Shown: positions 6,811 through 14,599 of the stretch, one piece after another | How the letters are laid out: each line of letters begins with the position of its first letter | How positions within the stretch are numbered: the stretch's first letter is position 1 | Assembly (NCBI GenBank): GCA_002319875.1 | Contig: DCFS01000230.1 | Coordinates: 13,352-34,675 of the forward strand | DNA from: Treponema sp. UBA1798 | GTDB taxonomy: Bacteria; Spirochaetota; Spirochaetia; Treponematales; Treponemataceae | Reading direction: 5' to 3' | DNA: 21,324 nucleotides | The notes under the pieces: model-generated | Seen by the model: only the letters and a program-made list of their open reading frames with translations | Told to the model about the DNA's origin: nothing | The model's database searches: none | Position numbers and translations under genes: made by a program

Positions 6811-8214
6811 ATGACAAACATAAAAATAGGATTTGCTCCAACCAGACGCAGCATCTTCAGTGCTGATGACGCTCTTAAATACAGAGATCTTACTGCCGCC
6901 CGTTTGAAAGAACTGGGTATTGCTTTTATCGACATTACGGATATAAACAGCGAAGGTCTGCTCTATGACGATACCGGGCTGGAAAAAATCATTGAAAAAT
7001 TCAAACGGGAAAAAGTTGACGGCCTCTTTATTCCTCACTGCAATTTCGGAACGGAATATGAATGTGCCCGGCTTGCAAAGGAGCTGAACGTGCCGGTCCT
7101 GCTCTGGGGGCCGCTCGACGAACGTCCCGATGAAAACGGTATACGGCTGCGTGATACGCAGTGCGGCCTGTTCGCTACAGGAAAAGTTCTCAGGCGGTTC
7201 AATGTCTCATTTACCTATATGACAAACTGCCGACTTTCCGATCCGGTCTTTGAACGGGGCATGCGCGATTTTGTTGCCGTCTGCAACGTCGTAAAAACGT
7301 TCCGTCATACACGCATCCTGCAGATTGCCCCGCGGCCGTTCGATTTCTGGTCAACGATGTGCAACGAAGGCGAGCTCCTTGAAAAATTCAACATACAGCT
7401 TGCCCCCATTCCCATGACCGAACTGACGGAAACCGTAAAGGCCGTAAAAGCCGGGGGAACGGAAGTTGCAGGTGTCATCGATCATATACGGGAAGTATTT
7501 ACCGTTAAAATCACCGGTCAACAGGTTGAAAACGTAGCTGCCCTCAAAGTCGCAATGGAGCACCTGGTAAAAAAATACGGTTGCAATGCGGCTGCAATAC
7601 AATGCTGGAACGCACTGCAGACAGAACTCGGCATTATGCCGTGTGCAGCCAATTCTCTTATGAACGAAGAAGGCATCCCTGTTGTCTGTGAAACGGACAT
7701 CCATGGAGCAATTACAGCCCTGCTGGCAGAAGCCGCCGCCATGGGAACGAACCGGTCATTTTTTGCAGACTGGACAATAAGACACCCCGACATAGAGAAC
7801 GGCGAACTGCTTCAGCACTGCGGGCCGTGGCCGGTTTCCGTGGCAAAAGAAAAACCGATACTGACCTTTCCGCTCGCGTTCAATAATCCGGGTGCACTTA
7901 CTGCTGAAGCAAAACACGGTCCCGTATCTCTCTGCAGATTCGACGGTGACAACGGGGAATATCAGCTGCTGCTCGGTCATGCAAAAGGCGTTGACGGGCC
8001 AAAGTGCATGGGTACCTATCTCTGGATCGAGGTAAAAAATATAAAACGTCTTGAAGCAAAAGTAGTCTGCGGACCGTACATTCATCATTGTGTAGGGATC
8101 CACAAAGATATTATTCCCGTATTGTACGAGGCATGCAAATACACCGGCATAAAACCCGATTTCTACGATCCGGAAGAAGAAGAACAGATACAGGCCTATT
8201 TACGCGGAGAATGA
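6811..8214 (+). CDS. L-fucose/L-arabinose isomerase superfamily aldose-ketose isomerase
   Basis: A 467-residue cytoplasmic protein of the FucI/AraA-like superfamily. The N-terminal half is a Rossmann-like domain (1-170). Likely metal ligands sit in the second half: E294 and D296 in CETDIHG, D320 in FADW, H336 in LQHC and H425/H426 in YIHHC. The C-terminal beta domain begins near 350 with PLAFNNPG. Known members interconvert an aldose and a 2-ketose using Mn2+, but this one is shorter than FucI (about 590) and close to smaller relatives, so the substrate is open. It starts the catabolic operon ahead of a split transketolase and an FGGY kinase, so its ketose product should be the kinase substrate. 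A D-apiose to D-apulose role fits the context. Alternatives are an L-arabinose, L-fucose or sulfoquinovose isomerase. Confidence 0.82.
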   Translation: MTNIKIGFAPTRRSIFSADDALKYRDLTAARLKELGIAFIDITDINSEGLLYDDTGLEKIIEKFKREKVDGLFIPHCNFGTEYECARLAKELNVPVLLWGPLDERPDENGIRLRDTQCGLFATGKVLRRFNVSFTYMTNCRLSDPVFERGMRDFVAVCNVVKTFRHTRILQIAPRPFDFWSTMCNEGELLEKFNIQLAPIPMTELTETVKAVKAGGTEVAGVIDHIREVFTVKITGQQVENVAALKVAMEHLVKKYGCNAAAIQCWNALQTELGIMPCAANSLMNEEGIPVVCETDIHGAITALLAEAAAMGTNRSFFADWTIRHPDIENGELLQHCGPWPVSVAKEKPILTFPLAFNNPGALTAEAKHGPVSLCRFDGDNGEYQLLLGHAKGVDGPKCMGTYLWIEVKNIKRLEAKVVCGPYIHHCVGIHKDIIPVLYEACKYTGIKPDFYDPEEEEQIQAYLRGE

Positions 8215-8277
8215 CATAAACTCCGGTGCATACCTGTCGGGCGCTAAGAATCTGTTCAATTTTTACAGGAGGTTTAA

Positions 8278-9123
8278 ATGAACGTACAGGAGCTCGAACT
8301 GAAAGCAAACGACATACGAAAAACCCTGCTGCAGATAATACACGACAGCGGAACAGGGCATACCGGCGGTTCTCTTTCGTCGGCTGATATTCTTACTGCC
8401 CTGTATTACCATACACTGCATATCGATTCCACCGACCCCGATGCAATTGGCAGGGACCGTTTTATTCTGAGTAAAGGGCATTGTGTGGAAGGTTATTATA
8501 CCATACTGGCAGACAGAGGTTTTATTCCGAAAGAAGAACTGCATACCTACTGCCAGTATGGAACAAAGCTCATCGGTCATCCGAACAATGAAATACCAGG
8601 TATCGAAGTCAAAACAGGTGCACTCGGTCATGGACTGCCGGTGGGGGTCGGTATGGCAATCGGCCTTAAAAAGAATCAGTCAGCATCACGAGTCTTTGTT
8701 CTTATGGGTGACGGAGAACAGGAAGAAGGATCTGTATGGGAAGCGGCAATGTCAGGCTCCCACTATAAACTCGATAACCTTACGGGAATAGTGGACCGCA
8801 ATCATCTTCAGATAAGCGGAACGACAGAGGATGTGATCGGGCTGGAACCGTTTGCAGACAGGTGGAGGGCGTTCGGCTGGGCTGTCAGGGAAATAGACGG
8901 CAACGACATGGAACAGCTTATTGCGGCATTTGATGCACTTCCTCTGGAAAAAGGTAAACCGTCGCTCATTATTGCGCATACAGTAAAAGGAAAAGGGGTC
9001 AGGGAAATGGAAAATAAAAGGGAATGGCATCACGGCGTTCCCGACGAAACACTGCTCCGGAGTGCGTTTACTCAGCTTGATGCACATGCAGCGGATATTC
9101 TCAAAAAAGGAGCAGCATTATGA
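8278..9123 (+). CDS. Transketolase N-terminal subunit (apulose-4-phosphate transketolase AptA-like)
   Basis: A 281-residue protein equal to the thiamine-diphosphate-binding (PP) half of transketolase. Visible are GHTGGSLSSAD (27-37), SKGH (65-68), TGALGHGL (113-120), the GDG...N cofactor motif (G144-D145-G146 with N175) and HTVKGKG (234-240). It cannot work alone: the pyrimidine-binding half is encoded by the next gene, which overlaps it by 4 bp (ATGA), so the two are translationally coupled and form a heteromer. AGGAGG precedes the ATG. Split transketolases occur in several specialised sugar routes; with an isomerase and a kinase on either side, the best-known match is apulose-4-phosphate transketolase (D-apulose 4-phosphate + glyceraldehyde 3-phosphate giving DHAP + xylulose 5-phosphate). 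A sulfoglycolytic or general pentose-phosphate role remains possible. Confidence 0.88.
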   Translation: MNVQELELKANDIRKTLLQIIHDSGTGHTGGSLSSADILTALYYHTLHIDSTDPDAIGRDRFILSKGHCVEGYYTILADRGFIPKEELHTYCQYGTKLIGHPNNEIPGIEVKTGALGHGLPVGVGMAIGLKKNQSASRVFVLMGDGEQEEGSVWEAAMSGSHYKLDNLTGIVDRNHLQISGTTEDVIGLEPFADRWRAFGWAVREIDGNDMEQLIAAFDALPLEKGKPSLIIAHTVKGKGVREMENKREWHHGVPDETLLRSAFTQLDAHAADILKKGAAL

Positions 9124-10079
9124 TAGAACCGAAATCGTGCAGAGAGGCAATGACAGATACACTGCTTGCGCTGGCACAGAGAAATAAAGATATCGTTGCC
9201 GTAACATCGGATGCACGGGGTTCCTGTTCCCTGGAAAAATACAGTAAGGCACTTCCCGACCAGTTTATAGAGTGCGGTATTGCAGAACAGGATGAAATCG
9301 GCATTGCGGCAGGCCTTGCTTCAGTCGGGAAACACCCGTATGTATTCGCGCCTGCCTGTTTTTTAAGTGCACGCAGTCTTGAACAGATAAAAATCGACGT
9401 GGCATATTCTCATCAGAATGTTAAAATATTCGGCGTAAGCGGCGGTATAAGTTACGGTGCACTGGGCGCATCCCATCACAGCACGCACGATATTGCCGTA
9501 ATGCGCACATTCCCCGATCTGGCAGTTATCCTTCCGTGCGACGCAGTACAAACAGAATCCATGCTCCGTACTATCGAAGAACGGAAAGGTGCCGTGTACA
9601 TCCGTGCCGGACGCGCAAAAGTGCCCGCCGTCTACGACAAGGAAAACGGTATTTCATGCAGTCCGTTTGTATTCGGTAAAGCAAACACGATCAGGGAGGG
9701 AAACGACATAACGATCATCGCATGCGGAGAACTTGTATATACGGCAATGACGGCAGCAGACACCCTGAATGAAAAAAACATACGTGCAAGAGTTCTTGAC
9801 ATGCACACGCTTAAGCCGCTTGATACTGATGCCGTTATTAAAGCGGCACGGGAAACCGGCGCAATTATTACAGTCGAAGAACACAGCATAAACGGAGGCC
9901 TGGGAGCTGCTGTATCGCAGACAGTCTGTGAAGCCTGCCCCGTACCCGTTCACACGATGGCGCTTCCCGATGAATACATTATTGCAGGAGATTCAGAAGA
10001 TGTGTTCAGGCACTACGGACTTGATGCTGCCGGAATTATCAGCGCCGCTGAAAAAATCTTCAGCCGGAAAAGAGCGTAG
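9120..10079 (+). CDS. Transketolase C-terminal subunit (apulose-4-phosphate transketolase AptB-like)
   Basis: A 319-residue protein carrying the pyrimidine-binding and C-terminal domains of transketolase. The catalytic Glu that activates the thiazolium is E56 in ECGIAEQDEIGIAAGLA. FLSARSLEQIK (81-91) and SHHSTHDIAVMR (118-129) are the usual substrate-pocket segments, and the C-terminal domain begins at about residue 185. AAGGAG (9107-9112) sits 7 nt before the start inside the end of the preceding gene. Its stop is 4 bp before the kinase start. The protein is a dedicated partner of the N-terminal subunit rather than a fragment: both halves are complete and in order. The specific substrate is inferred only from the neighbours. 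Confidence 0.88.
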   Translation: MIEPKSCREAMTDTLLALAQRNKDIVAVTSDARGSCSLEKYSKALPDQFIECGIAEQDEIGIAAGLASVGKHPYVFAPACFLSARSLEQIKIDVAYSHQNVKIFGVSGGISYGALGASHHSTHDIAVMRTFPDLAVILPCDAVQTESMLRTIEERKGAVYIRAGRAKVPAVYDKENGISCSPFVFGKANTIREGNDITIIACGELVYTAMTAADTLNEKNIRARVLDMHTLKPLDTDAVIKAARETGAIITVEEHSINGGLGAAVSQTVCEACPVPVHTMALPDEYIIAGDSEDVFRHYGLDAAGIISAAEKIFSRKRA

Positions 10080-10083
10080 CCAT

Positions 10084-11565
10084 ATGCCGTACATTATTTC
10101 TATAGATCAAAGCACTTCATGTACAAAGGCTTTATTGTTCAATAGTACGGGAGATCTTGCAGGCCGTACCGATCTACCCCACCGGCAGCTGGTAGACGCC
10201 AAAGGGTGGGTCGAACACGATCCCGAAGAAATATACGGAAACCTTATAAAATCGGTGAAGCTGCTGCTTGAAAAAACGGGCATACAGGATAAAGAAATCG
10301 CAGGCGCATCTCTGTCGAATCAAAGGGAAACAGCTATTGTCTGGAACCGTGACACGGGAAAACCCGTATATAACGCGATCGTCTGGCAGTGCGGCCGCGG
10401 TGCAGAGATTTGTGAAAGAATAAGGCAATCAAATCAGGGAAATGCCGGACTGATTAAAACTCGTACGGGTCTCAATCTTTCTCCGTATTTTTCTGCTGCA
10501 AAAATCGCATGGATACTTGAAAACATCCCGGAAGCAAAACTCCTTGCTTCACAGGGAAAACTTGTATGTTCAACGATGGACTGCTGGCTTGTATACCGTC
10601 TCACAAGGGAACACTCAGTAAAAACAGACTATTCCAACGCGAGCAGAACACAACTTTTTAATATCAATTCACTTACATGGGACGACGACATCTGCGCCAT
10701 GTTCGGGATCCCGCTGGTAGCACTGCCGGAAGTCTGTTTTTCTGACAGTCAGTTCGGAACAACCGATTTTGACGGCATACTCAGCAGGGCTGTTCCCCTG
10801 AATGGAGTGCTCGGTGATTCACAGGGTGCGCTGTTCGCCCAGGGCTGTCTTACCGGCGGCATGGTAAAGGCTACATACGGCACCGGCTCTTCGGTAATGA
10901 TGAATACCGGATGTAAACCTGTTACCTGTCCAGAACTTGTAACGTCCCTTGCATGGGGTATCGGCGGTACGGTTTCTTATGTGCTTGAAGGAAATATCAA
11001 TTACACCGGTGCAACCATACAGTGGCTCAAAAACGATCTACAGCTTATCACCTCGGCTGCAGAATCAGGAGAACTGGCTGAACATGCCAGACACGTTCCC
11101 GGATTATATTTTGTTCCTGCCTTTTCCGGACTTGGAGCGCCGTACTGGAACGAACATGCCCGTGCAGTTGTCTGCGGTATGGATCGTACGACAGGAAAGG
11201 CTGAATTTGTTCGTGCCGCGGAAGAATCAACCGCATACCAGATTGCAGACATCGTTCTGCGTATGCAGGAACGGACAGGCTTTGCTCTGACTACACTGCG
11301 TACTGACGGAGGGCCGACAAGAGATACCTATCTGATGCAGTTCCAGTCCGATATCATACGCAGTCCGGTTCGAGTTGCCGCTGTAGAGGAACTTTCCGGT
11401 ATGGGACCGGCAATTGCCGCAGGTTCTGCGCTGGGATTATATGACATACACAGCATTCTTAACAAACCTCCAAAAAAAGAATATACCGTGAAAATGGATG
11501 AGACCCTGCAGACAGAACTGTATGACGGCTGGAAACGGGCAGTCCGTTTTGCATTGACATATTAA
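10084..11565 (+). CDS. FGGY-family carbohydrate kinase, glycerol-kinase-like (candidate apulose kinase)
   Basis: A 493-residue kinase. The start is taken as ATG 10084 because the FGGY fold begins at once (IISIDQSTSCTKALLF) and the frame upstream only overlaps the previous gene. Compared with E. coli GlpK from memory, NQRET (79-83), W101, Y135 and the catalytic base D245 (GDSQGALF) are kept, while the Phe that packs on glycerol (F270 in YGTGCF) is Ser in YGTGSS. The C-terminal ATPase half shows TDGGPTRDTYLMQFQSD. The protein transfers a phosphate from ATP to a small polyol or ketose. Its operon position after isomerase and transketolase genes argues for a ketose such as D-apulose rather than glycerol. 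A true glycerol kinase is the main alternative. The ribosome site is weak (AAAAGAG), consistent with coupling to the gene 4 bp upstream. Confidence 0.85.
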   Translation: MPYIISIDQSTSCTKALLFNSTGDLAGRTDLPHRQLVDAKGWVEHDPEEIYGNLIKSVKLLLEKTGIQDKEIAGASLSNQRETAIVWNRDTGKPVYNAIVWQCGRGAEICERIRQSNQGNAGLIKTRTGLNLSPYFSAAKIAWILENIPEAKLLASQGKLVCSTMDCWLVYRLTREHSVKTDYSNASRTQLFNINSLTWDDDICAMFGIPLVALPEVCFSDSQFGTTDFDGILSRAVPLNGVLGDSQGALFAQGCLTGGMVKATYGTGSSVMMNTGCKPVTCPELVTSLAWGIGGTVSYVLEGNINYTGATIQWLKNDLQLITSAAESGELAEHARHVPGLYFVPAFSGLGAPYWNEHARAVVCGMDRTTGKAEFVRAAEESTAYQIADIVLRMQERTGFALTTLRTDGGPTRDTYLMQFQSDIIRSPVRVAAVEELSGMGPAIAAGSALGLYDIHSILNKPPKKEYTVKMDETLQTELYDGWKRAVRFALTY

Positions 11566-11594
11566 AAGACATTGAGTAAAAATAGTTATATAAT
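11566..11594 (+). promoter_or_regulatory. Possible separate promoter of the LacI-family gene
   Basis: AAGACA (11566-11571) and a consensus TATAAT (11589-11594) are 17 nt apart in the 46-bp gap after the kinase stop. The -35 is poor, so it would be a weak internal promoter allowing some regulator synthesis without the operon. Confidence 0.35.
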
Positions 11595-11611
11595 AAATAA
11601 CAGGAATAAAA

Positions 11612-12655
11612 ATGAATGTAACAGGCAAGGATCTTGCAAAGCTGCTCGGTGTCTCACCTTCGACAATTTCGATGGTCATAAATGACAAACCCGGTATCAG
11701 TGCAGAAAAACGGAATGAAATCAGAGCAAAAATCAAAGAATTAAAATATGATTATCTTTTAAAATCTGATATAGAACAAAAAAATTCAACCAGCATCGCT
11801 TTTGTTATTTTTAAACGCGAAGGAGCCATACTTGGTGAATCACCTTTTATTTCACTGCTTGTTGAACCGGTAAGCATGCAGCTGCGGAAATACGGGTATA
11901 ATATGGTAGTCACCTACATAGAAAAAGATTCTGCCGTCACAAAAATAAATGAACTGATTGCAGGCGGTTGTTCCGGTTTCATTCTCGATGCAGTAGAAAT
12001 GCAGGAAGACGATATTGTTCTCTTTGAAAACTGCAGTATACCATACGTTGTATTCAACAATAATTTTGTAAACAGGGACATTGATACGGTCTGCATCCAT
12101 AATGCACAGGGAATGTATAAGGCACTTTTATATCTCACCGGGTTAGGACACAAACATGTCGGATATATACGCAGCAGAAGCCCGATCAGAAGTTTTGACG
12201 AACGTCTTGAATCATTGCATACCTACTGTCAAAAATTTGGTCTGAGATTTGACGAGAGAGATATCTTTACGCTACCGTATTCGCAGGTTGGAGCATATGA
12301 TGAAATGGGGAAAAAACTGGACAAATTGAAAGTCGAAGGCAGGGATATTCCGACGGTATTCTTTGCCGACAATGATATAATCTGTTATCCGGCTATGCGG
12401 GCATTCCAGGAAAAAGGATTCGCCATTCCGGAAGATATATCTGTCATCGGTTTTGATGACCGCCCGCTCTGTGTTACTTCCGTCCCTCAGATCACAACGC
12501 TGCGCATACCACGATATACATTCGGTGCATCTGCAGTGGATCTGCTCGTAAGACGCATACGGAACCCCGATCTTAAACCGGTTACTATACAGATCGGCGT
12601 TGAACTTATTATACGCAGCAGTACCGGTCCTGTTTCACCAAAGATATCCTTATAA
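11612..12655 (+). CDS. LacI-family transcriptional regulator of the sugar locus
   Basis: A 347-residue DNA-binding regulator. The N-terminal helix-turn-helix is VTGKDLAKLLGVSPSTISMVIND (3-25), with the hinge helix near 45-58. The remainder is a periplasmic-binding-protein-like effector domain (60-335) with the usual segments SGFILD, GHKHVGYI, PTVFFADND and ISVIGFDD. It should bind operators as a dimer and release them when the sugar or a pathway intermediate binds. It ends the catabolic operon, so the divergent promoters between 6430 and 6810 are its obvious targets. AGGA lies about 8 nt before the ATG. The effector is unknown; a free pentose or ketose phosphate would suit. Confidence 0.93.
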   Translation: MNVTGKDLAKLLGVSPSTISMVINDKPGISAEKRNEIRAKIKELKYDYLLKSDIEQKNSTSIAFVIFKREGAILGESPFISLLVEPVSMQLRKYGYNMVVTYIEKDSAVTKINELIAGGCSGFILDAVEMQEDDIVLFENCSIPYVVFNNNFVNRDIDTVCIHNAQGMYKALLYLTGLGHKHVGYIRSRSPIRSFDERLESLHTYCQKFGLRFDERDIFTLPYSQVGAYDEMGKKLDKLKVEGRDIPTVFFADNDIICYPAMRAFQEKGFAIPEDISVIGFDDRPLCVTSVPQITTLRIPRYTFGASAVDLLVRRIRNPDLKPVTIQIGVELIIRSSTGPVSPKISL

Positions 12656-12916
12656 CTAGAGCAGTTGTTGATTCTTTACTGTTAGTGTATTTCTTAGATA
12701 TAAGCAGGATATCAGAGCCGGATATCGTAGATATTCAAGGTAATTGTCCGGGATATCCGGGATGTAACGCTCAATACATCCTGTCGGAGCAATACTCTTT
12801 AAATACAAAACTTCCTGTCACGTTACCTCAAAGGCCCGTGGTGTTTACGTCTTACAGGTATGAATTATTCCGGTAACATCCTGTTCAAAAATCTGAAATA
12901 CCGCTATAGTTTTCGT
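12656..12916 (+). other. Intergenic stretch with repeated GGATATC and an inverted repeat
   Basis: No convincing gene. CCGGATATC (12718-12726) and GATATCCGG (12752-12760) form a 9-bp inverted repeat with a 25-nt loop, and GGATATC occurs three times (12707, 12720 and 12751). It may act as a weak terminator of the LacI operon or a protein site; there is no T-run. A short open frame at 12685-12876 has no ribosome site or recognisable sequence and was not called. Confidence 0.3.
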
Positions 12917-13651
12917 ATGAGCAGTAATTCAGCTGTCCCTGTTCCGGGAATTATCGGCGGGCTTGGTCCCGCATCAACGATTGATTATTATAACGGTATC
13001 ATCAGAGAATACCGAAAAGCCGTTAAAAAAGATATCTATCCTCAGATGGTCATAAACAGCGTGAATATGACAGACATTCTTGCAGATGTTGAAACAAAAT
13101 CATACGCGCGGCTTACTGCAAAACTTGAAACAGCCATACGGCAGCTCAAAAATGCGGGCGCTGATTTTGCACTTATCGCATCAAATACCCCGCATGTGGT
13201 TTTTGACGAACTGGAAAAAATATCACCACTTCCCCTTATCAGTATCGTAGATGCAACAGTTTCATATGCCATAGCACACAGCTGGAACCGTGTGCTGTTC
13301 ACGGGCACTTTGTTTACTATGAACAATACGTTCTACCCTGAAAAATTCAATATGGCCGGCATAGAGTGCATTATGCCGTCGCCGCAGGACAGAGAAAGAA
13401 TTCATCATATTATTTTCCCCGATCTGGAAGCAGGAATTGTAACACCGGAAATGAAAACCCGTTTTCAGGCAGTCTGTGATCCTATTATCTATTCTGCTGA
13501 CGCAGGCGGTAAACCTGTTGAAGCTGTCGTACTCGGCTGCACGGAAATTCCGCTTCTTATTCACGACGGTGACCTGCCGCTGCCGGTCATTAATACGACA
13601 GCCGTACACATTGCTGCCGTAGTTAATCGTATGACAGGTAACGAAAATTAG
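12917..13651 (+). CDS. Aspartate/glutamate racemase family protein (YgeA/RacD-like)
   Basis: A 244-residue member of the aspartate racemase family, which moves the alpha proton of an acidic amino acid between two bases. It opens with GIIGGLGPASTIDYYN (11-26). The second catalytic Cys is present in VVLGCTEI (C208), but the first position is Ser (S89 in ASNTPH) where most members have Cys. E. coli YgeA has Thr at this place and is reported to act on L-aspartate/L-glutamate, so activity may be retained with altered stereopreference. The ATG at 12917 begins just before the conserved fold; an upstream in-frame ATG at 12860 would add 19 residues of unconserved sequence. No ribosome site precedes 12917, but TATAGT ends 6 nt before it, so a leaderless transcript is possible. 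It ends 2 bp from the convergent LysR gene. Confidence 0.82.
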   Translation: MSSNSAVPVPGIIGGLGPASTIDYYNGIIREYRKAVKKDIYPQMVINSVNMTDILADVETKSYARLTAKLETAIRQLKNAGADFALIASNTPHVVFDELEKISPLPLISIVDATVSYAIAHSWNRVLFTGTLFTMNNTFYPEKFNMAGIECIMPSPQDRERIHHIIFPDLEAGIVTPEMKTRFQAVCDPIIYSADAGGKPVEAVVLGCTEIPLLIHDGDLPLPVINTTAVHIAAVVNRMTGNEN

Positions 13652-13653
13652 CC

Positions 13654-14508
13654 TTATTTTTGCTTGCAGCTGTCTATGAACTGCTTCATGCGCCCGTCAA
13701 TATATTTATCCTTGTGATATACAAGATGAAAGACCCGTACTCCGGAATTCCTTACATTTTTGTCAGCAGGAGTCGTATCGATAAGCGCCCCTGATGCAAG
13801 TTCCTGCCGAATCAGACTGCGCGAAATAATCGTCGTTCCCTGTCCGGCTTTTGCAAAAGCACAGATTGTCTGAGTATTTGCCATTTCCCACACAACGGGC
13901 TGTAGTTTCGTTTTTGCTGACCATGCGTTAAGCATTGCATCGGAAAGTTCACGTGTACCGGACCCTTTCTCGCGCAGAATGAATACAGGATTTCCGTTTG
14001 CTGTATAGTGCGGCGATGCAGCAAACACAAGTTCGTCCCTCATCAGCGGGATCTGCAGAAGATCCGGCGACATAATTTTTCCCTCTACAACTGCAATATC
14101 AAGCCTGCTTGTAAGAAGCATGTGTTCTATGTCGCCTGTATTGCACACCGAAACTTCTGCAATAAGTGATGAATTTTTTTGCAGTAGTTCAGGCAGCAGC
14201 ACAGTACCTGTCGTAAACGAGGCGCCGATCCGAAGCGGCATTGTACCGGTTGAAGCCTTCATCATTTCATCCAGTTCCGTAAAACCATTAATGAGATGAC
14301 GGGCATATCCTGCAAGCTTTTCTCCTTGAGGTGTCAGATACAGATGACGGTTAAGACGGTCAAACAGCTTGATGCCGTACTGCGCCTCAAGTTCTGCAAT
14401 CGTCTGGCTTACAGACGGCTGTGCAATGTGCAGCATTTCTGAAGCTTTTGTAATTGAACATCCATTATCGACTACGGTAATAAAAACAGTAAGATGCCTC
14501 AGTGTCAT
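13654..14508 (-). CDS. LysR-family transcriptional regulator, divergent from yeiH-like gene
   Basis: A 284-residue LysR-type regulator. The winged helix-turn-helix spans residues 1-60 (TLRHLTVFITVVDNGCSITKASEMLHIAQPSVSQTIAELE) and the two-lobed effector domain 88-280. In E. coli YeiE (LysR family) is adjacent to and controls yeiH, and the same divergent arrangement is seen here with a YeiH-family gene 91 bp away, so control of that transporter is likely. An AGG about 9 nt upstream supports the ATG at 14508. A TAAAATA-N4-TATTTTA dyad lies in the intergenic region. Its stop is 2 bp from the racemase stop. The co-inducer is unknown. Confidence 0.9.
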   Translation of the reverse strand: MTLRHLTVFITVVDNGCSITKASEMLHIAQPSVSQTIAELEAQYGIKLFDRLNRHLYLTPQGEKLAGYARHLINGFTELDEMMKASTGTMPLRIGASFTTGTVLLPELLQKNSSLIAEVSVCNTGDIEHMLLTSRLDIAVVEGKIMSPDLLQIPLMRDELVFAASPHYTANGNPVFILREKGSGTRELSDAMLNAWSAKTKLQPVVWEMANTQTICAFAKAGQGTTIISRSLIRQELASGALIDTTPADKNVRNSGVRVFHLVYHKDKYIDGRMKQFIDSCKQK

Positions 14509-14526
14509 AATTATTTACCTATCTAT

Positions 14527-14555
14527 TTCATAAAATAATAATATTTTACTATAAT
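14527..14555 (+). promoter_or_regulatory. Promoter and candidate LysR operator before the yeiH-like gene
   Basis: TTCATA (14527-14532), 17 nt, TATAAT (14550-14555) on the plus strand. Inside the spacer TAAAATA (14531-14537) and TATTTTA (14542-14548) make a perfect AT-rich dyad, of the size bound by LysR-type proteins. A site here could repress or reposition polymerase on both divergent genes. Confidence 0.5.
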
Positions 14556-14599
14556 AAAACAAATCAGTACAGTAGACTATACACTTTTACGGAGGTTGT

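Noticed and set aside
8278..10079. Frameshifted single transketolase gene
   Set aside because: Both halves have complete domains, own ribosome sites and a 4-bp ATGA overlap, as in natural split transketolases.
9928..10083. N-terminal extension of the FGGY kinase
   Set aside because: It overlaps the transketolase subunit in another frame, and the kinase fold begins at the ATG at 10084.
6811..11565. Sulfoquinovose transketolase pathway as the preferred assignment
   Set aside because: That route does not explain the FGGY kinase or the apiosidase-like glycosidase; kept only as an alternative.
12685..12876. Short open frame of 63 codons between the LacI and racemase genes
   Set aside because: No ribosome site, no recognisable sequence, and it covers the inverted repeat region.
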